In this document: positions 11,039 through 19,732 of the stretch, piece after piece
How the letters are laid out: each line of letters begins with the position of its first letter
Numbering within the stretch: the stretch's first letter is position 1
Source of the DNA: [Chlorobium] sp. 445
GTDB lineage: Bacteria > Bacteroidota > Chlorobiia > Chlorobiales > Thermochlorobacteraceae
Reading direction: 5' to 3'
Length of the DNA: 64,000 nucleotides
Assembly: GCA_002763895.1 (NCBI GenBank)
Contig: NSLH01000014.1
Span: 1-64,000, forward strand
Translations under genes and position numbers: made by a program
The notes under the pieces: model-generated
Databases searched by the model: none
Told to the model about the DNA's origin: nothing
What the model saw: only the letters and a program-made list of their open reading frames with translations

Positions 11039-12043
11039 ATGCCAAAGAGACCAGCACCACCGCTACGTCGAAAAAACTTTGCGACGATTGATGAAAGCGA
11101 TTTGAGCGGCACCATTTTTGAGACGCGTGGCGCTTATTACCTTGTGCGTACACCTGAAGGTGAAACCTACACCTGTAAGACACTGCGCACCACACTAACT
11201 GAAAATCCAGACTCTACACTTGCTGTGGTTGGCGACCGGGTGCGCTTCCGTCCGTTAGAAGAACGAAATGATGTTGCGCTGCACAATGGCATCATTACCC
11301 TTGTGGAAAAACGCCGCACTTCGCTCTCGCGCAATCGCGAACGACGCCGCAATCGCAGTGGCGAAGTCGAGCATGTCATTGCCAGCAACATTGACCAACT
11401 TGTTATCGTTACCTCCGTCCTTGAGCCGCCATTCCGCCCGAAACTCGTTGACCGATACCTTGCTTTTGCAGAGTTCGAGCGACTCTCTGCGCTGCTTGTG
11501 CTCAATAAAATTGATTTGGATACAGAACATCTTGCACAGACGCTGCTTCAACCTTACTCTGAATTAGGGTACGATACACTTGCGCTCTCGGCACAAACGG
11601 GTGAAGGCATAGAGCACCTACGCAGCAAACTTATCGGCAAAACTTCGGTATTTAGCGGTCATTCAGGTGTTGGGAAATCCACGCTTATCAATGCGCTTAC
11701 AGGCAGCAATTTGCCGACAGGTGAGATTAGTGAAAAAACGCACAAAGGTGCACACACAACGAGCAATGCCGTGATGCTTATTGTCTCTTGTCCTGACTCA
11801 AATGAGTATGGCTATGTCATCGATACACCAGGCATTAGAGAGTTCAGTTTGGAAGGCATTGCAAAAGAAGAATTAAGACATCTTTTCGTAGAGTTCAAGA
11901 AATATGCATCAGACTGTGCGTTTGCCTCGTGCACACACACCACTGAACCTCAATGTGCTGTTCGAGCTGCTGTGCAGCGCGGTAAGATTTCAGCCTTGCG
12001 CTATGAAAGTTATCTTGCGCTCTTTGCAGAAGCACAACCCTGA
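11039..12043 (+). CDS. rsgA: Ribosome small-subunit-dependent GTPase A
   Basis: Circularly permuted GTPase that assists late 30S maturation. An N-terminal OB-fold (about residues 15-95) is followed by the permuted G-domain with VLNKIDL (G4) before the P-loop GHSGVGKSTLINAL (G1) and DTPGIRE (G3). The C-terminal zinc-finger region has Cys and His residues (SDCAFASCTHTTEPQCAV). 334 residues is slightly longer than E. coli relatives but within family range. It starts four bases after polA stops, and an SDR gene follows 66 bases on. Confidence 0.94.
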   Translation: MPKRPAPPLRRKNFATIDESDLSGTIFETRGAYYLVRTPEGETYTCKTLRTTLTENPDSTLAVVGDRVRFRPLEERNDVALHNGIITLVEKRRTSLSRNRERRRNRSGEVEHVIASNIDQLVIVTSVLEPPFRPKLVDRYLAFAEFERLSALLVLNKIDLDTEHLAQTLLQPYSELGYDTLALSAQTGEGIEHLRSKLIGKTSVFSGHSGVGKSTLINALTGSNLPTGEISEKTHKGAHTTSNAVMLIVSCPDSNEYGYVIDTPGIREFSLEGIAKEELRHLFVEFKKYASDCAFASCTHTTEPQCAVRAAVQRGKISALRYESYLALFAEAQP

Positions 12044-12109
12044 ACACGCCATCACATCAGCGCTGCGATGCCATCAGCATGCGCTCAACTTTAAGCCGAC
12101 TTCTAAAGC

Positions 12110-12937
12110 ATGAAACGTCTTGAAGGAAAAGTTGCCGTCATTACAGGCTCAACTAAAGGTATTGGAAAAGCCATTGCCCAAAAGTTTTTGGAAGAAGGCG
12201 CGCACGTGGTGATTTCCTCACGTAAGCAGGCTAATCTTGATGACGCCTTAGCTGCACTGCGCTCTTCAGATGTGCGCGGTAAGACTTGCGATGTCTCAAA
12301 GTATAATGAAGTAGAGCAACTGCTTGAGTTTGCCATAAAAGAGTTTGGCAAACTTGATGTGTGGATAAACAATGCGGGTGTGGCGGAGCCCTATCAAAAA
12401 ATTGTGGATGCACCGCTTGAGGCGTGGTATGAACCTATTGAAATCAACCTCAAAGGCACCTATCACGGATGCCGTGCAGCACTGACTTACTTTCTCAAGC
12501 AGGGTCGTGGAAAAATCATCAACATGACTGGTGCGGGGTCAAGCGAGAAAAAATTTGATAGCACTGCTTGCGTGAGCAGCTATGCAGCAACTAAAGCTGC
12601 TATTAAGCGCCTTACGTTTTCGTTAGCCGAAGAATACAAAGACACTGGCATTGAAATCATGCTGCTCAATCCGGGCATGGTGCGTACAGAAATTTTAGGC
12701 ACACGCCAGCCAACACCAGAGATGCAAAAGCGCCTTGACCAATTTCTTATCATTCAAGATATTTTTGCGCAGCCGCCAAGTGTTGCAGCGGAACTTGCAA
12801 CCAAAATGGCAAGCGATTGGAGTAACGGCAAAACCGGACTGTTTCTTTCAGCACTTAGTCCAAGCCGTGCTCGTGTATTGCTCTTTACCTATCCGTTTCG
12901 AAAATGGTTCGGCAAAATCAATCGCGAACAATACTGA
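12110..12937 (+). CDS. Short-chain dehydrogenase/reductase
   Basis: Classical SDR with a Rossmann fold: the NAD(P)-binding TGSTKGIGKAIA near residue 13, NNAG near residue 87, catalytic Ser in INMTGAGSSEK and the YAATK active-site pair. After the core there is a C-terminal extension with a hydrophobic and basic tail (ARVLLFTYPFRKWFGK) that could contact a membrane. The substrate cannot be predicted from sequence alone. It sits in the co-directional run starting with the ABC ATPase, and its 3' end overlaps the extended frame of the next gene, though not its likely start. Confidence 0.85.
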   Translation: MKRLEGKVAVITGSTKGIGKAIAQKFLEEGAHVVISSRKQANLDDALAALRSSDVRGKTCDVSKYNEVEQLLEFAIKEFGKLDVWINNAGVAEPYQKIVDAPLEAWYEPIEINLKGTYHGCRAALTYFLKQGRGKIINMTGAGSSEKKFDSTACVSSYAATKAAIKRLTFSLAEEYKDTGIEIMLLNPGMVRTEILGTRQPTPEMQKRLDQFLIIQDIFAQPPSVAAELATKMASDWSNGKTGLFLSALSPSRARVLLFTYPFRKWFGKINREQY

Positions 12938-12951
12938 ACTTGATACAGCTT

Positions 12952-13461
12952 ATGCGCATGAAACATCTGCTGCATAGCGCGCTAATTATGGCATGCTTGT
13001 GCAGCAATATCGGATGCTATTCTTTCACAGGTGCTGCTTTACCGCCACACATCAAAACCATTGCCATTCCTATTTTTAACGATGAATCGCGCAGTGGTGT
13101 GCCCAACTTGCGGGAGCGACTGACTCAGGAACTGACACGGCGCATACAAACGCAAAGCCCGCTGATTATTGAGCAGTCGCGCACCGATGCTAATTCGATT
13201 GTTGAAGCAACCGTCGTAGCTTATACTGATGTGCCTAGCATTATTGGTGGGCAAACCGAGCGCGCTACACAAAACCGCATCACCATTCGTGTCTCTGCGA
13301 CCTACCGCGATCTTGTCAAAAAGAAAATTCTCTTCAAACAAGATTTCAGTGGCGTGCAGGATTATCCTATAGGCAACTTCCCTGCACAGCAGCAAGCTAT
13401 TGAGCGTGCGATTGTTACCATCACTGACGATATGTTGAACAAAATTCTTTCAGGTTGGTAG
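12952..13461 (+). CDS. lptE: LptE-like outer-membrane assembly lipoprotein
   Basis: About 170 residues with a lipoprotein signal (MKHLLHSALIMACLCSNIGC, lipobox SNIGC), then GAALPPHIKTIAIPIFNDES and a compact domain ending MLNKILSGW. This pattern matches the LptE/LPS-assembly lipoprotein family of Bacteroidota/Chlorobi, which partners LptD in placing lipopolysaccharide in the outer membrane. Candidate starts are ATG at 12952 or 12958; the longer upstream frame would bury the signal peptide. It ends 15 bases before the convergent hemF stop. Confidence 0.75.
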   Translation: MRMKHLLHSALIMACLCSNIGCYSFTGAALPPHIKTIAIPIFNDESRSGVPNLRERLTQELTRRIQTQSPLIIEQSRTDANSIVEATVVAYTDVPSIIGGQTERATQNRITIRVSATYRDLVKKKILFKQDFSGVQDYPIGNFPAQQQAIERAIVTITDDMLNKILSGW

Positions 13462-13476
13462 AGTCGTAGCGCTTTC

Positions 13477-14389
13477 TTAAAGTGCAGTTTCATTTAACCA
13501 GTCGCGCGCCTTGAGGCAACGGTAAAGCACAGCTTCTCGTGAATCGGGCAGCGGGGCGTAGTTATATTCCCAAGCGACTTCCTTCGGCAGCGACATCAAA
13601 ATGGATTCTGTTCTGCCGCGTGTCTCTAAGCCAAAGAGCGTTCCACGATCATAGACCAAGTTAAACTCCACGTATCTTCCTCGCCGCAAGCGCTGAAAGC
13701 GTTTTTTCTTGTTCACCAAATGGCTCATGGCGTCGTCGCTCGACAATCGGCGCATAGGCTTCTGTGAAAGCATTGCCACAGGATTTCACAAAGTCAAATG
13801 TCGCCTCGAGATTATCGGTGAGATAATCGAAGAATATGCCTCCCACGCCACGTGTCTCATTGCGATGTGCAATGAAGAAGTATTCATCGCACCATGCTTT
13901 GAACTTCGGGTAAAATTCAGGATTGTGTCTATCGCATGCTTCTTTATGCACACGGTGAAAGTGTTGGATATCCTCAAGAAAGGGATAATACGGCGTAAGG
14001 TCTGCACCGCCGCCGAACCATGCGCGTTTTACATTTCCATCAGCATCGTATTGCTCAAAATATCGATAGTTGCAGTGCACCGTTGGAATCATTGGTGAGT
14101 AAGGATGAATCACGACGGAGACACCAGTTGCAAAGTAAGGCGTTACATCAGTATTCATCTTGGCTGCCATTTTTTCTGGCAGCAGTCCGCTGACGGCAGA
14201 AAAATTCACGCCGCCTTTTTCGAAAACTGCACCATCTTGAATGACACGCGTTTTGCCGCCGCCACCGGTTTGATGTTGCCATGTCTCTTCCACAAACTTG
14301 CCTTTGCCGTCAAGGGCTTCCAGCACTGAAGTAATATGCTGCTGTAAAGATTCTAAATAAGTTTGAACTTGCTCTTTGAATAAACTCAT
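13477..14389 (-). CDS. hemF: Oxygen-dependent coproporphyrinogen III oxidase, interrupted by a frameshift
   Basis: Converts coproporphyrinogen III to protoporphyrinogen IX with O2, in haem and bacteriochlorophyll synthesis. The first part has [24 protein letters not shown], the substrate-contact [13 protein letters not shown] and [11 protein letters not shown]. The frame breaks after EPFGEQEK at a run of six T on the plus strand (13702-13707). With five, it continues [20 protein letters not shown] and [11 protein letters not shown] to a normal C-terminus, 303 residues in total. Length and spacing match the family, so the break is probably an insertion error. An O2-requiring enzyme implies an oxygen-exposed lifestyle. 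Confidence 0.93.
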
Positions 14390-14562
14390 GCTGCACCGTT
14401 AGGGTGAAGTTTTCAGAGTGTAGATAGCTTAGGAGTTTTCTCTGTTAGGGCTTCGAGTTCTTTCAGAAAGAAAAAGGGCATACCATCAGACATGTCCAAA
14501 GCCTGACAACTTACCATGAGGTTTGATGCATCCTATAAAGTTGTCGTCTGTCATAGCGTCCG

Positions 14563-15969
14563 TTACGACACCACCAGACCCTCGAGACGATCTTCTAAAT
14601 CGGCGTAGAGATCACGCAGTTTATCGAGCATCTCTGCATCGGCTTGCCAGAGCCCGCGTCCTGCAGCCTCAAGCAAGCGTCCAGTGATATTTTTAAGTGC
14701 TGCAGGATTCAGTTTCATCAGCCGCTCACGCATGGCATCGTCAAAGACATAGGTCTTTGCGGATTCATCAAATACCCATTTATCGACAGCTTTAGCTGTA
14801 GCCGACCAGCCCAGCAAATAGGTAAATCGACTTGAGATTTCTGCAGCCCCGCTGGCTTCATTTTTGAGCATCATCTCGTACCACTTTGGGTTGAGCAATT
14901 TTGTGCGCGCTTCCAATCGCAGCGTCGACTCTAAACTACGCACGGTCGTCTCCGCCGTGAAGGACTCAATGTAACTGACCTGCACCTGCTGACCTGTACG
15001 TTTTGCCACAGCCTGACGCATTGCCCCTGATTCAGCAAAGTAGTGTTGATGATCAGTAATGCCATACTCCACAGAATCAATTTCTTGCGAGATGCGCTCA
15101 ACTTTTGCCATTAAGGCATCCAAAACCGCTGCACAGAGTTTGCCTTGCTTAGCCCCGCCATAGGCATAGGCATTACGCTTGACAAACATATCGCCAAGTT
15201 CTGATTCATCTTGCCAAGCACTGCTTTCAATCATATCGTCGACATAATTGCCATAATCGCCTGGGCGCTGGGTAAAGACACGTGCAGTTGCTTCTTCAAA
15301 ACTCACGTGCTTTTCTGCCATAATCTCTTGCACGTGTTTCTTGATGAAGTTCATGTCTGTGCTTTCGTCAGCCTGTGCGGCATCTTTGACCAGCCGATCC
15401 AGAAAATCGATTTGCATGGCAAATGTATCGCGGAAGATACCAGATGCCGTCATCAGCACATCAATACGTGGGCGCCCTAGTTCAGAGAGCGGGATAAGTT
15501 TGTAGGCTGAGATTTTGCCATGTGCATCTCGTTCTGGACGCGCCCCCATCAACGCCAGCGCAATTGCCACAGGTTCACCTTTGGTTTTGATTGTATCCAT
15601 TCCCCAGAGCACTTGCGCAATTGTTTCAGGATACTTTCCTGATTCCGCGCAGTGCATCTCCAGCAATTTTTGCGCGATGAGCTCGCCGCGCTGCATTGCT
15701 AATTCTGACGGAATACGCCAGGGGTCCATAGCATGAATGTTGCGACCTGTAGGTAAAACGCGTGCACCGTCACGGATGACATCGCCGCCAAACTGCGGTG
15801 CAACATAGCCACCGTTTAGACCGTTGAGCAGTGAGCGAAGTTCTTCTTCATTGGTGAGTAATTTGCCCAGCAAATCCTTGCCTGATTGCACAATACGCAT
15901 CAGGTGTTTTTGTTCCTCAGCTGACAATGCACGCTTTGCGTGCCCGACATGTTCAAGGCGCTGATTCAT
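14563..15969 (-). CDS. Stand-alone C-terminal third of magnesium/cobalt chelatase subunit H
   Basis: 468 residues equivalent to the end of BchH/CobN, which is normally about 1250 residues. Family landmarks are LNGGYVAPQFGGDVIRDG, VLPTGRNIHAMDPWRIP, GMDTIKTKGEPVA, ALALMGARPE, the VFTQRPGDYGNYVDDMI region and the C-terminal NITGRLLEAAGRGLWQAD. The ATG at 15969 has AAGGAG seven bases upstream, so translation as a separate gene looks real. Nothing upstream encodes the missing N-terminal 800 residues; a DUF971 gene lies there instead. Full H subunits bind porphyrin and receive Mg with the I and D subunits. Whether this fragment works with another H subunit or is a remnant is unknown. Confidence 0.8.
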   Translation of the reverse strand: MNQRLEHVGHAKRALSAEEQKHLMRIVQSGKDLLGKLLTNEEELRSLLNGLNGGYVAPQFGGDVIRDGARVLPTGRNIHAMDPWRIPSELAMQRGELIAQKLLEMHCAESGKYPETIAQVLWGMDTIKTKGEPVAIALALMGARPERDAHGKISAYKLIPLSELGRPRIDVLMTASGIFRDTFAMQIDFLDRLVKDAAQADESTDMNFIKKHVQEIMAEKHVSFEEATARVFTQRPGDYGNYVDDMIESSAWQDESELGDMFVKRNAYAYGGAKQGKLCAAVLDALMAKVERISQEIDSVEYGITDHQHYFAESGAMRQAVAKRTGQQVQVSYIESFTAETTVRSLESTLRLEARTKLLNPKWYEMMLKNEASGAAEISSRFTYLLGWSATAKAVDKWVFDESAKTYVFDDAMRERLMKLNPAALKNITGRLLEAAGRGLWQADAEMLDKLRDLYADLEDRLEGLVVS

Positions 15970-16088
15970 AGCCAAACTCCTTTTTCAAATGTTGTAAAAC
16001 TGTACTTACTGCATTGGCATTATAGCCATTGCACCAAGGAAAATAACAAGAAGTTCTGAAAGCTCGCAATGCATATGCTTTTGCCACT

Positions 16089-16403
16089 TTATTCAGGTAC
16101 AGTAGGTGAGGAGATTGCACGCAAGTAGTCGAAGGTGTATAGACCCGTTTGATGTCCGTCGCCCCAGTGCGGCTGAATGGAATAATTGCCGACCACATCA
16201 ATTTTTTTCAGGTCATACATCCCGGGCACAAAGACTGGCAACTTAGTTGGCCGGTGGCTCTCAAACAAAACGGTTTCACCTTTGCAGCTTGCGCACGGGC
16301 ACTCATCACGCAGTTTCTGCAATGTGATGTATGTTGTCTGCCCATCGCTCCATGTCAAAGCCAAGATATTTTCTCCATGACGTTTTAATTTCGTAAGGGT
16401 CAT
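16089..16403 (-). CDS. DUF971 domain protein
   Basis: 104 residues with the DUF971 (gamma-butyrobetaine hydroxylase N-terminal-like) pattern: WSDGQTTYITLQKLRDECPC, CPCASCKGE and the end GNYSIQPHWGDGHQTGLYTF. The conserved Cys residues and the C-terminal HxxG/GLYT segment are typical of the zinc-binding fold. In some bacteria these domains occur next to Fe-S cluster or Mrp-type proteins, but no such neighbour is seen here. It is on the same strand as the chelatase-like gene, with about 120 bases between them. Confidence 0.8.
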   Translation of the reverse strand: MTLTKLKRHGENILALTWSDGQTTYITLQKLRDECPCASCKGETVLFESHRPTKLPVFVPGMYDLKKIDVVGNYSIQPHWGDGHQTGLYTFDYLRAISSPTVPE

Positions 16404-16534
16404 TTGTTTGAGCGTTGAGATTTAGTTGCAGATGTTGTAAAGGTTTGATTGTCGTAACACAGCGGCACAATTATGCGTTGCAATTGTGCTGAGCGGGCGA
16501 TAGAGTTTTCTTATATTCAGTGTTATGCAGTGTT

Positions 16535-18826
16535 ATGCAAAATTCATCGCGCCTCATATACTCTTTTGTTGCGCTTGCGATTATCTCCGAAGTCTTCCTG
16601 CTTTTTATTGACATCGGTCTTTTCTATGCGCAGCGCGCGCGTATGCTCTCAGGTGGATTGTATTTCCTCAAGGATTTGTTTGCATCCGTTGCAGTTGCGG
16701 TCATGTATTTTGTTATCCGCGATCGTTTGAGACGCAGCGCGCCGCTGGATTCTCCAGTCTGGATAGAACCCGTCAATGCCCTTTGGAAAGGTTTTATGCT
16801 GCTTGGATTGCTGATGCTCTCAAACCTCCTAATTTACTGGATACTACCGCATTCTAAATACGAAGTTGTACCGCCTACGGGTATTCTGCGTCCACAGTCT
16901 CTGCACACCGTCTTCAAGACGCACTTTATCGCTGTCAGTCTCGGAATCATTTTGCTTATGGCGCTGGTGATCTTGGAGCGATTGATACTCTTTCGTCGCA
17001 CGAAAAATACACAGTTCAACTTTCTAGTGATGATAGCGTTGTTTGTGCTTATATCACTCTCTGAGTTTGGCTCATTTCCAAGTGAATCACGCTTTGACCT
17101 TGATAACCTTTTCATGCTGCTTGTTGGTACAGCTACTGTCATTATGATGTTGATTAACTCGTTTCGACTCTCGTGGATATTGCCCCTGAGCCGCAACCAT
17201 AAACTTCAAGCTCTGCTTTTTGTTATCCTTACTATAGCTGAACTGATTATTCTGCAATTGCTGGATGTTGATGCTCATCTTTCAGCTTATAGCAGCGTCG
17301 CTGGCTCGTTTCTTATAAGTCTGAAGGGTTTTTTGTCTCTGTATCTCATCTTTACACTGATTACCCTGCTTTTGTATTTACCTACATCAGAAGCACTGGA
17401 ACGCAAGACTTCGGAGGTCAGGAATCTCAACGCTATGAGCCGTTTTGCTGCAGCAGTCCTCGATGAAGAAAAAATTTATTCGTCTTTGGTAGACTATGCG
17501 TGCGGTGCTGCAGGGGCTTCAGCGTGTGCTTGGTTTGATCTCTACCAACCCTTTGGGGAGAAAACGATTGATGCCACTACGGCAAGTCGCCTGCCAAACT
17601 TGCAATGGCAAACCAGTGCAGGATTTTTCAAAACCATCATTCGGAAGAATGTCTCAGAGCAGCAGTTGCATCGCTTTGCTGAGAAAGCCCAGTTTTTGTG
17701 GGAAGAAATGGTGCATCAGCCACGCCAGATTAGTATCAACGATGTTGCAACAGATAAACGCATTGTGAAAAAAGATATCACACCGCTTAAAGCATGGGTG
17801 CGCCGTTTCCGAAGTAAAGGCAGCAAGGAACCTGAAAAGATTGTCTCTACGCTCTCTGTGCCGCTGATTTCGCGCGCTTCGCTCATTGGCGTTTTGACTG
17901 TTGCCAAAGATGTTGAGTATGGCTTTGTCAAAGATGATATCGATTTGATTACTTCATTTGCCGACCAAGCTGCGATTGCCGTTCAGAACTCTCGCCTTAT
18001 CCATGAAGTTATTGACAAAGAACGCATGCAGCAGGAGCTTTCTGTGGCACAAAAAATTCAGTTGCAACTTCTACCTGCTGAGCCACTTACCGTACGCAGC
18101 TATGAAATGGATAGTGTCTCTTATCCAGCCTTTGAAGTCGGCGGTGATTTCTACGACTACATGCTGCTAAATACGCCAAATGGTCATGCTCACAAATTCG
18201 GGGTTATTGTCGCAGATGTCTCGGGTAAAGGTGTATCCGCAGCGTTTTACATGGCTGAACTTAAAGGCATCTTTCAGTCGCTGTGCACACTCTATCCCGA
18301 TCATCCTACTGACTTGCTGCAGCGCGCTAACCAAACACTCTGGCGTAGTCTGGATAAAAAGTCCTTTGTTAGTGCATTCTATGCCATTTTTGACGCCGAA
18401 CATCATACCCTGCGCTTCTCAAACGCTGGACATTGCCCTATGATCTTGCTAAATGAGCATGGTGCACAGATGATTAAAATGCGTGGTCTTGCATTGGGCT
18501 TGGACAAGGGGCCGCTCTTCAACAGCGTAATTACTGAAGCAGAACTCTCGTTGCAGCCGGGCGATGCCGTGGTGCTCTATACCGATGGGCTTGTCGAAGC
18601 CGTGAATGCAAGTGATGAACAGTTCGGGTTTGAACGACTTTTGCATACACTGAGTTCATTGCGATGTCATTCCGCTACCGAAATTAAAAATGCAGTCGTC
18701 AATGCAGTCAACCTCTTTGCTGGTGACGGCGGCAGTATCAAAGATGACCTGACGATTCTAGTTGTTAAACGCTGTGCAGACACGCAAGGCCATCAACATG
18801 AAACCTTTTTGGAGAGCAAAATGTAA
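16535..18826 (+). CDS. Membrane-anchored GAF/PP2C serine phosphatase (SpoIIE/RsbU family)
   Basis: About 763 residues. The N-terminal 290 residues contain roughly eight hydrophobic segments (for example FVALAIISEVFLLFIDIGLF and ALLFVILTIAELIILQLL), resembling a membrane sensory module. A GAF-like region follows (about 300-500, with AVLDEEKIYSSLVDYACG and FADQAAIAVQNSRL), then a linker and a PP2C-type SpoIIE domain with the metal-binding VGGDFYDY, VADVSGKGVSAAFYMAEL, NAGHCPMIL and LYTDGLVEA. Such phosphatases dephosphorylate STAS anti-anti-sigma factors, and one is encoded immediately downstream. The open frame begins at 16520; ATG at 16535 is an equally good start. Confidence 0.9.
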   Translation: MQNSSRLIYSFVALAIISEVFLLFIDIGLFYAQRARMLSGGLYFLKDLFASVAVAVMYFVIRDRLRRSAPLDSPVWIEPVNALWKGFMLLGLLMLSNLLIYWILPHSKYEVVPPTGILRPQSLHTVFKTHFIAVSLGIILLMALVILERLILFRRTKNTQFNFLVMIALFVLISLSEFGSFPSESRFDLDNLFMLLVGTATVIMMLINSFRLSWILPLSRNHKLQALLFVILTIAELIILQLLDVDAHLSAYSSVAGSFLISLKGFLSLYLIFTLITLLLYLPTSEALERKTSEVRNLNAMSRFAAAVLDEEKIYSSLVDYACGAAGASACAWFDLYQPFGEKTIDATTASRLPNLQWQTSAGFFKTIIRKNVSEQQLHRFAEKAQFLWEEMVHQPRQISINDVATDKRIVKKDITPLKAWVRRFRSKGSKEPEKIVSTLSVPLISRASLIGVLTVAKDVEYGFVKDDIDLITSFADQAAIAVQNSRLIHEVIDKERMQQELSVAQKIQLQLLPAEPLTVRSYEMDSVSYPAFEVGGDFYDYMLLNTPNGHAHKFGVIVADVSGKGVSAAFYMAELKGIFQSLCTLYPDHPTDLLQRANQTLWRSLDKKSFVSAFYAIFDAEHHTLRFSNAGHCPMILLNEHGAQMIKMRGLALGLDKGPLFNSVITEAELSLQPGDAVVLYTDGLVEAVNASDEQFGFERLLHTLSSLRCHSATEIKNAVVNAVNLFAGDGGSIKDDLTILVVKRCADTQGHQHETFLESKM

Positions 18827-18866
18827 AAAAGTTAGTTCAACTTAAACTTCAATTTGATGAACCAAT

Positions 18867-19226
18867 ATGACATCATTTGTAGCTACCGTTCGCCCCAGTG
18901 AATATGTTACTATTCTCGATCTTTCGGGTGATCTCGATGCGCATACTTCAGTTCAACTTGAGCGCACTATTCAAGATCTTATCCAAAAGCAGCACTACAA
19001 CCTCATTATTAACTTCTCCAAACTTAACTACATTTCTAGCGCAGGACTTGGTGTCTTCATGGCATTTATTGATGATATTCGTGCAAAAGGTGGTGATATC
19101 AAGTTCTCGAATATGCCCGAGAAAATTTATCAGATATTTGACCTTTTAGGATTCCCGATGCTCTATGAAATCTATGCCGATGAGAAAGAAGCCATTGAGA
19201 AATTTAAAACATCAGCAGCCTCTTAA
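18867..19226 (+). CDS. STAS-domain anti-anti-sigma factor (antagonist)
   Basis: 119-residue single STAS domain of the SpoIIAA/RsbV type. It shows ILDLSGDLDAHTSVQLERTI and the phosphorylatable serine region INFSKLNYISSAGLGVFMAF, followed by GGDIKFSNMPEKIYQIFDLL. The unphosphorylated form would bind the kinase encoded downstream. It is flanked by a PP2C phosphatase (41 bases upstream) and an RsbW-type kinase (14 bases downstream), which supports a complete partner-switching module. No sigma factor gene is present, so the output could be another target. Confidence 0.93.
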   Translation: MTSFVATVRPSEYVTILDLSGDLDAHTSVQLERTIQDLIQKQHYNLIINFSKLNYISSAGLGVFMAFIDDIRAKGGDIKFSNMPEKIYQIFDLLGFPMLYEIYADEKEAIEKFKTSAAS

Positions 19227-19240
19227 CTTTTCGTGGAGCA

Positions 19241-19675
19241 ATGTCGGATAAGACTCGAGCGACGCTGACCATACATAGTCAAACAGATGAGCTTGAACGC
19301 GTGCGCCAATTTGTGCGTGATGCAGCTCTTCGTTTTGGCTTCTCTAGGAACGACGCTGAGAAAATTGTTACGGCTACTGATGAAGCCTGCGCAAATGTCA
19401 TTCTTCACGGGTACAATAGCGACCCATCACGCCATATCAATATAGGAATTGAAACCAATGGGAAGTCTTTTGCGGTCACAATTGATGATGACGGCAAAAG
19501 CTATGATCTGCGCAAGCATGTTGCACCAGATATGAAGGTCTATCTTGCAGAACGAAGACGCGGCGGCTTGGGTATTAAACTCATTCACATGCTGGTCGAT
19601 GACATTGAGTATGTTGTGCATGGCTCCCACAACCGTCTTACGCTCACGAAACGCCTGCCTGATTCAAGCCAGTAG
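19241..19675 (+). CDS. Anti-sigma regulatory factor, serine/threonine kinase (RsbW/SpoIIAB type)
   Basis: 144-residue GHKL ATPase domain. The N-box lies in ATDEACANVILHGYN, the G1 box is VTIDDDGKSYDL and the G2 box is RRGGLGIKLIHMLVDD. These proteins phosphorylate STAS antagonists on serine and sequester a sigma factor or another partner. It starts 14 bases after the STAS gene, and the second phosphatase gene follows 36-57 bases later. Confidence 0.93.
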   Translation: MSDKTRATLTIHSQTDELERVRQFVRDAALRFGFSRNDAEKIVTATDEACANVILHGYNSDPSRHINIGIETNGKSFAVTIDDDGKSYDLRKHVAPDMKVYLAERRRGGLGIKLIHMLVDDIEYVVHGSHNRLTLTKRLPDSSQ

Positions 19676-19732
19676 GTTTCACAGCACGATTTTTACACAT
19701 TTACGTCTATCTTGACCGAAAGTATCCAAAAG

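Noticed and set aside
15953-16201. Minus-strand ORF between DUF971 and the chelatase fragment as the missing N-terminal part
   Set aside because: It shadows the 3' end of the DUF971 gene in another frame and shows no BchH-like sequence.
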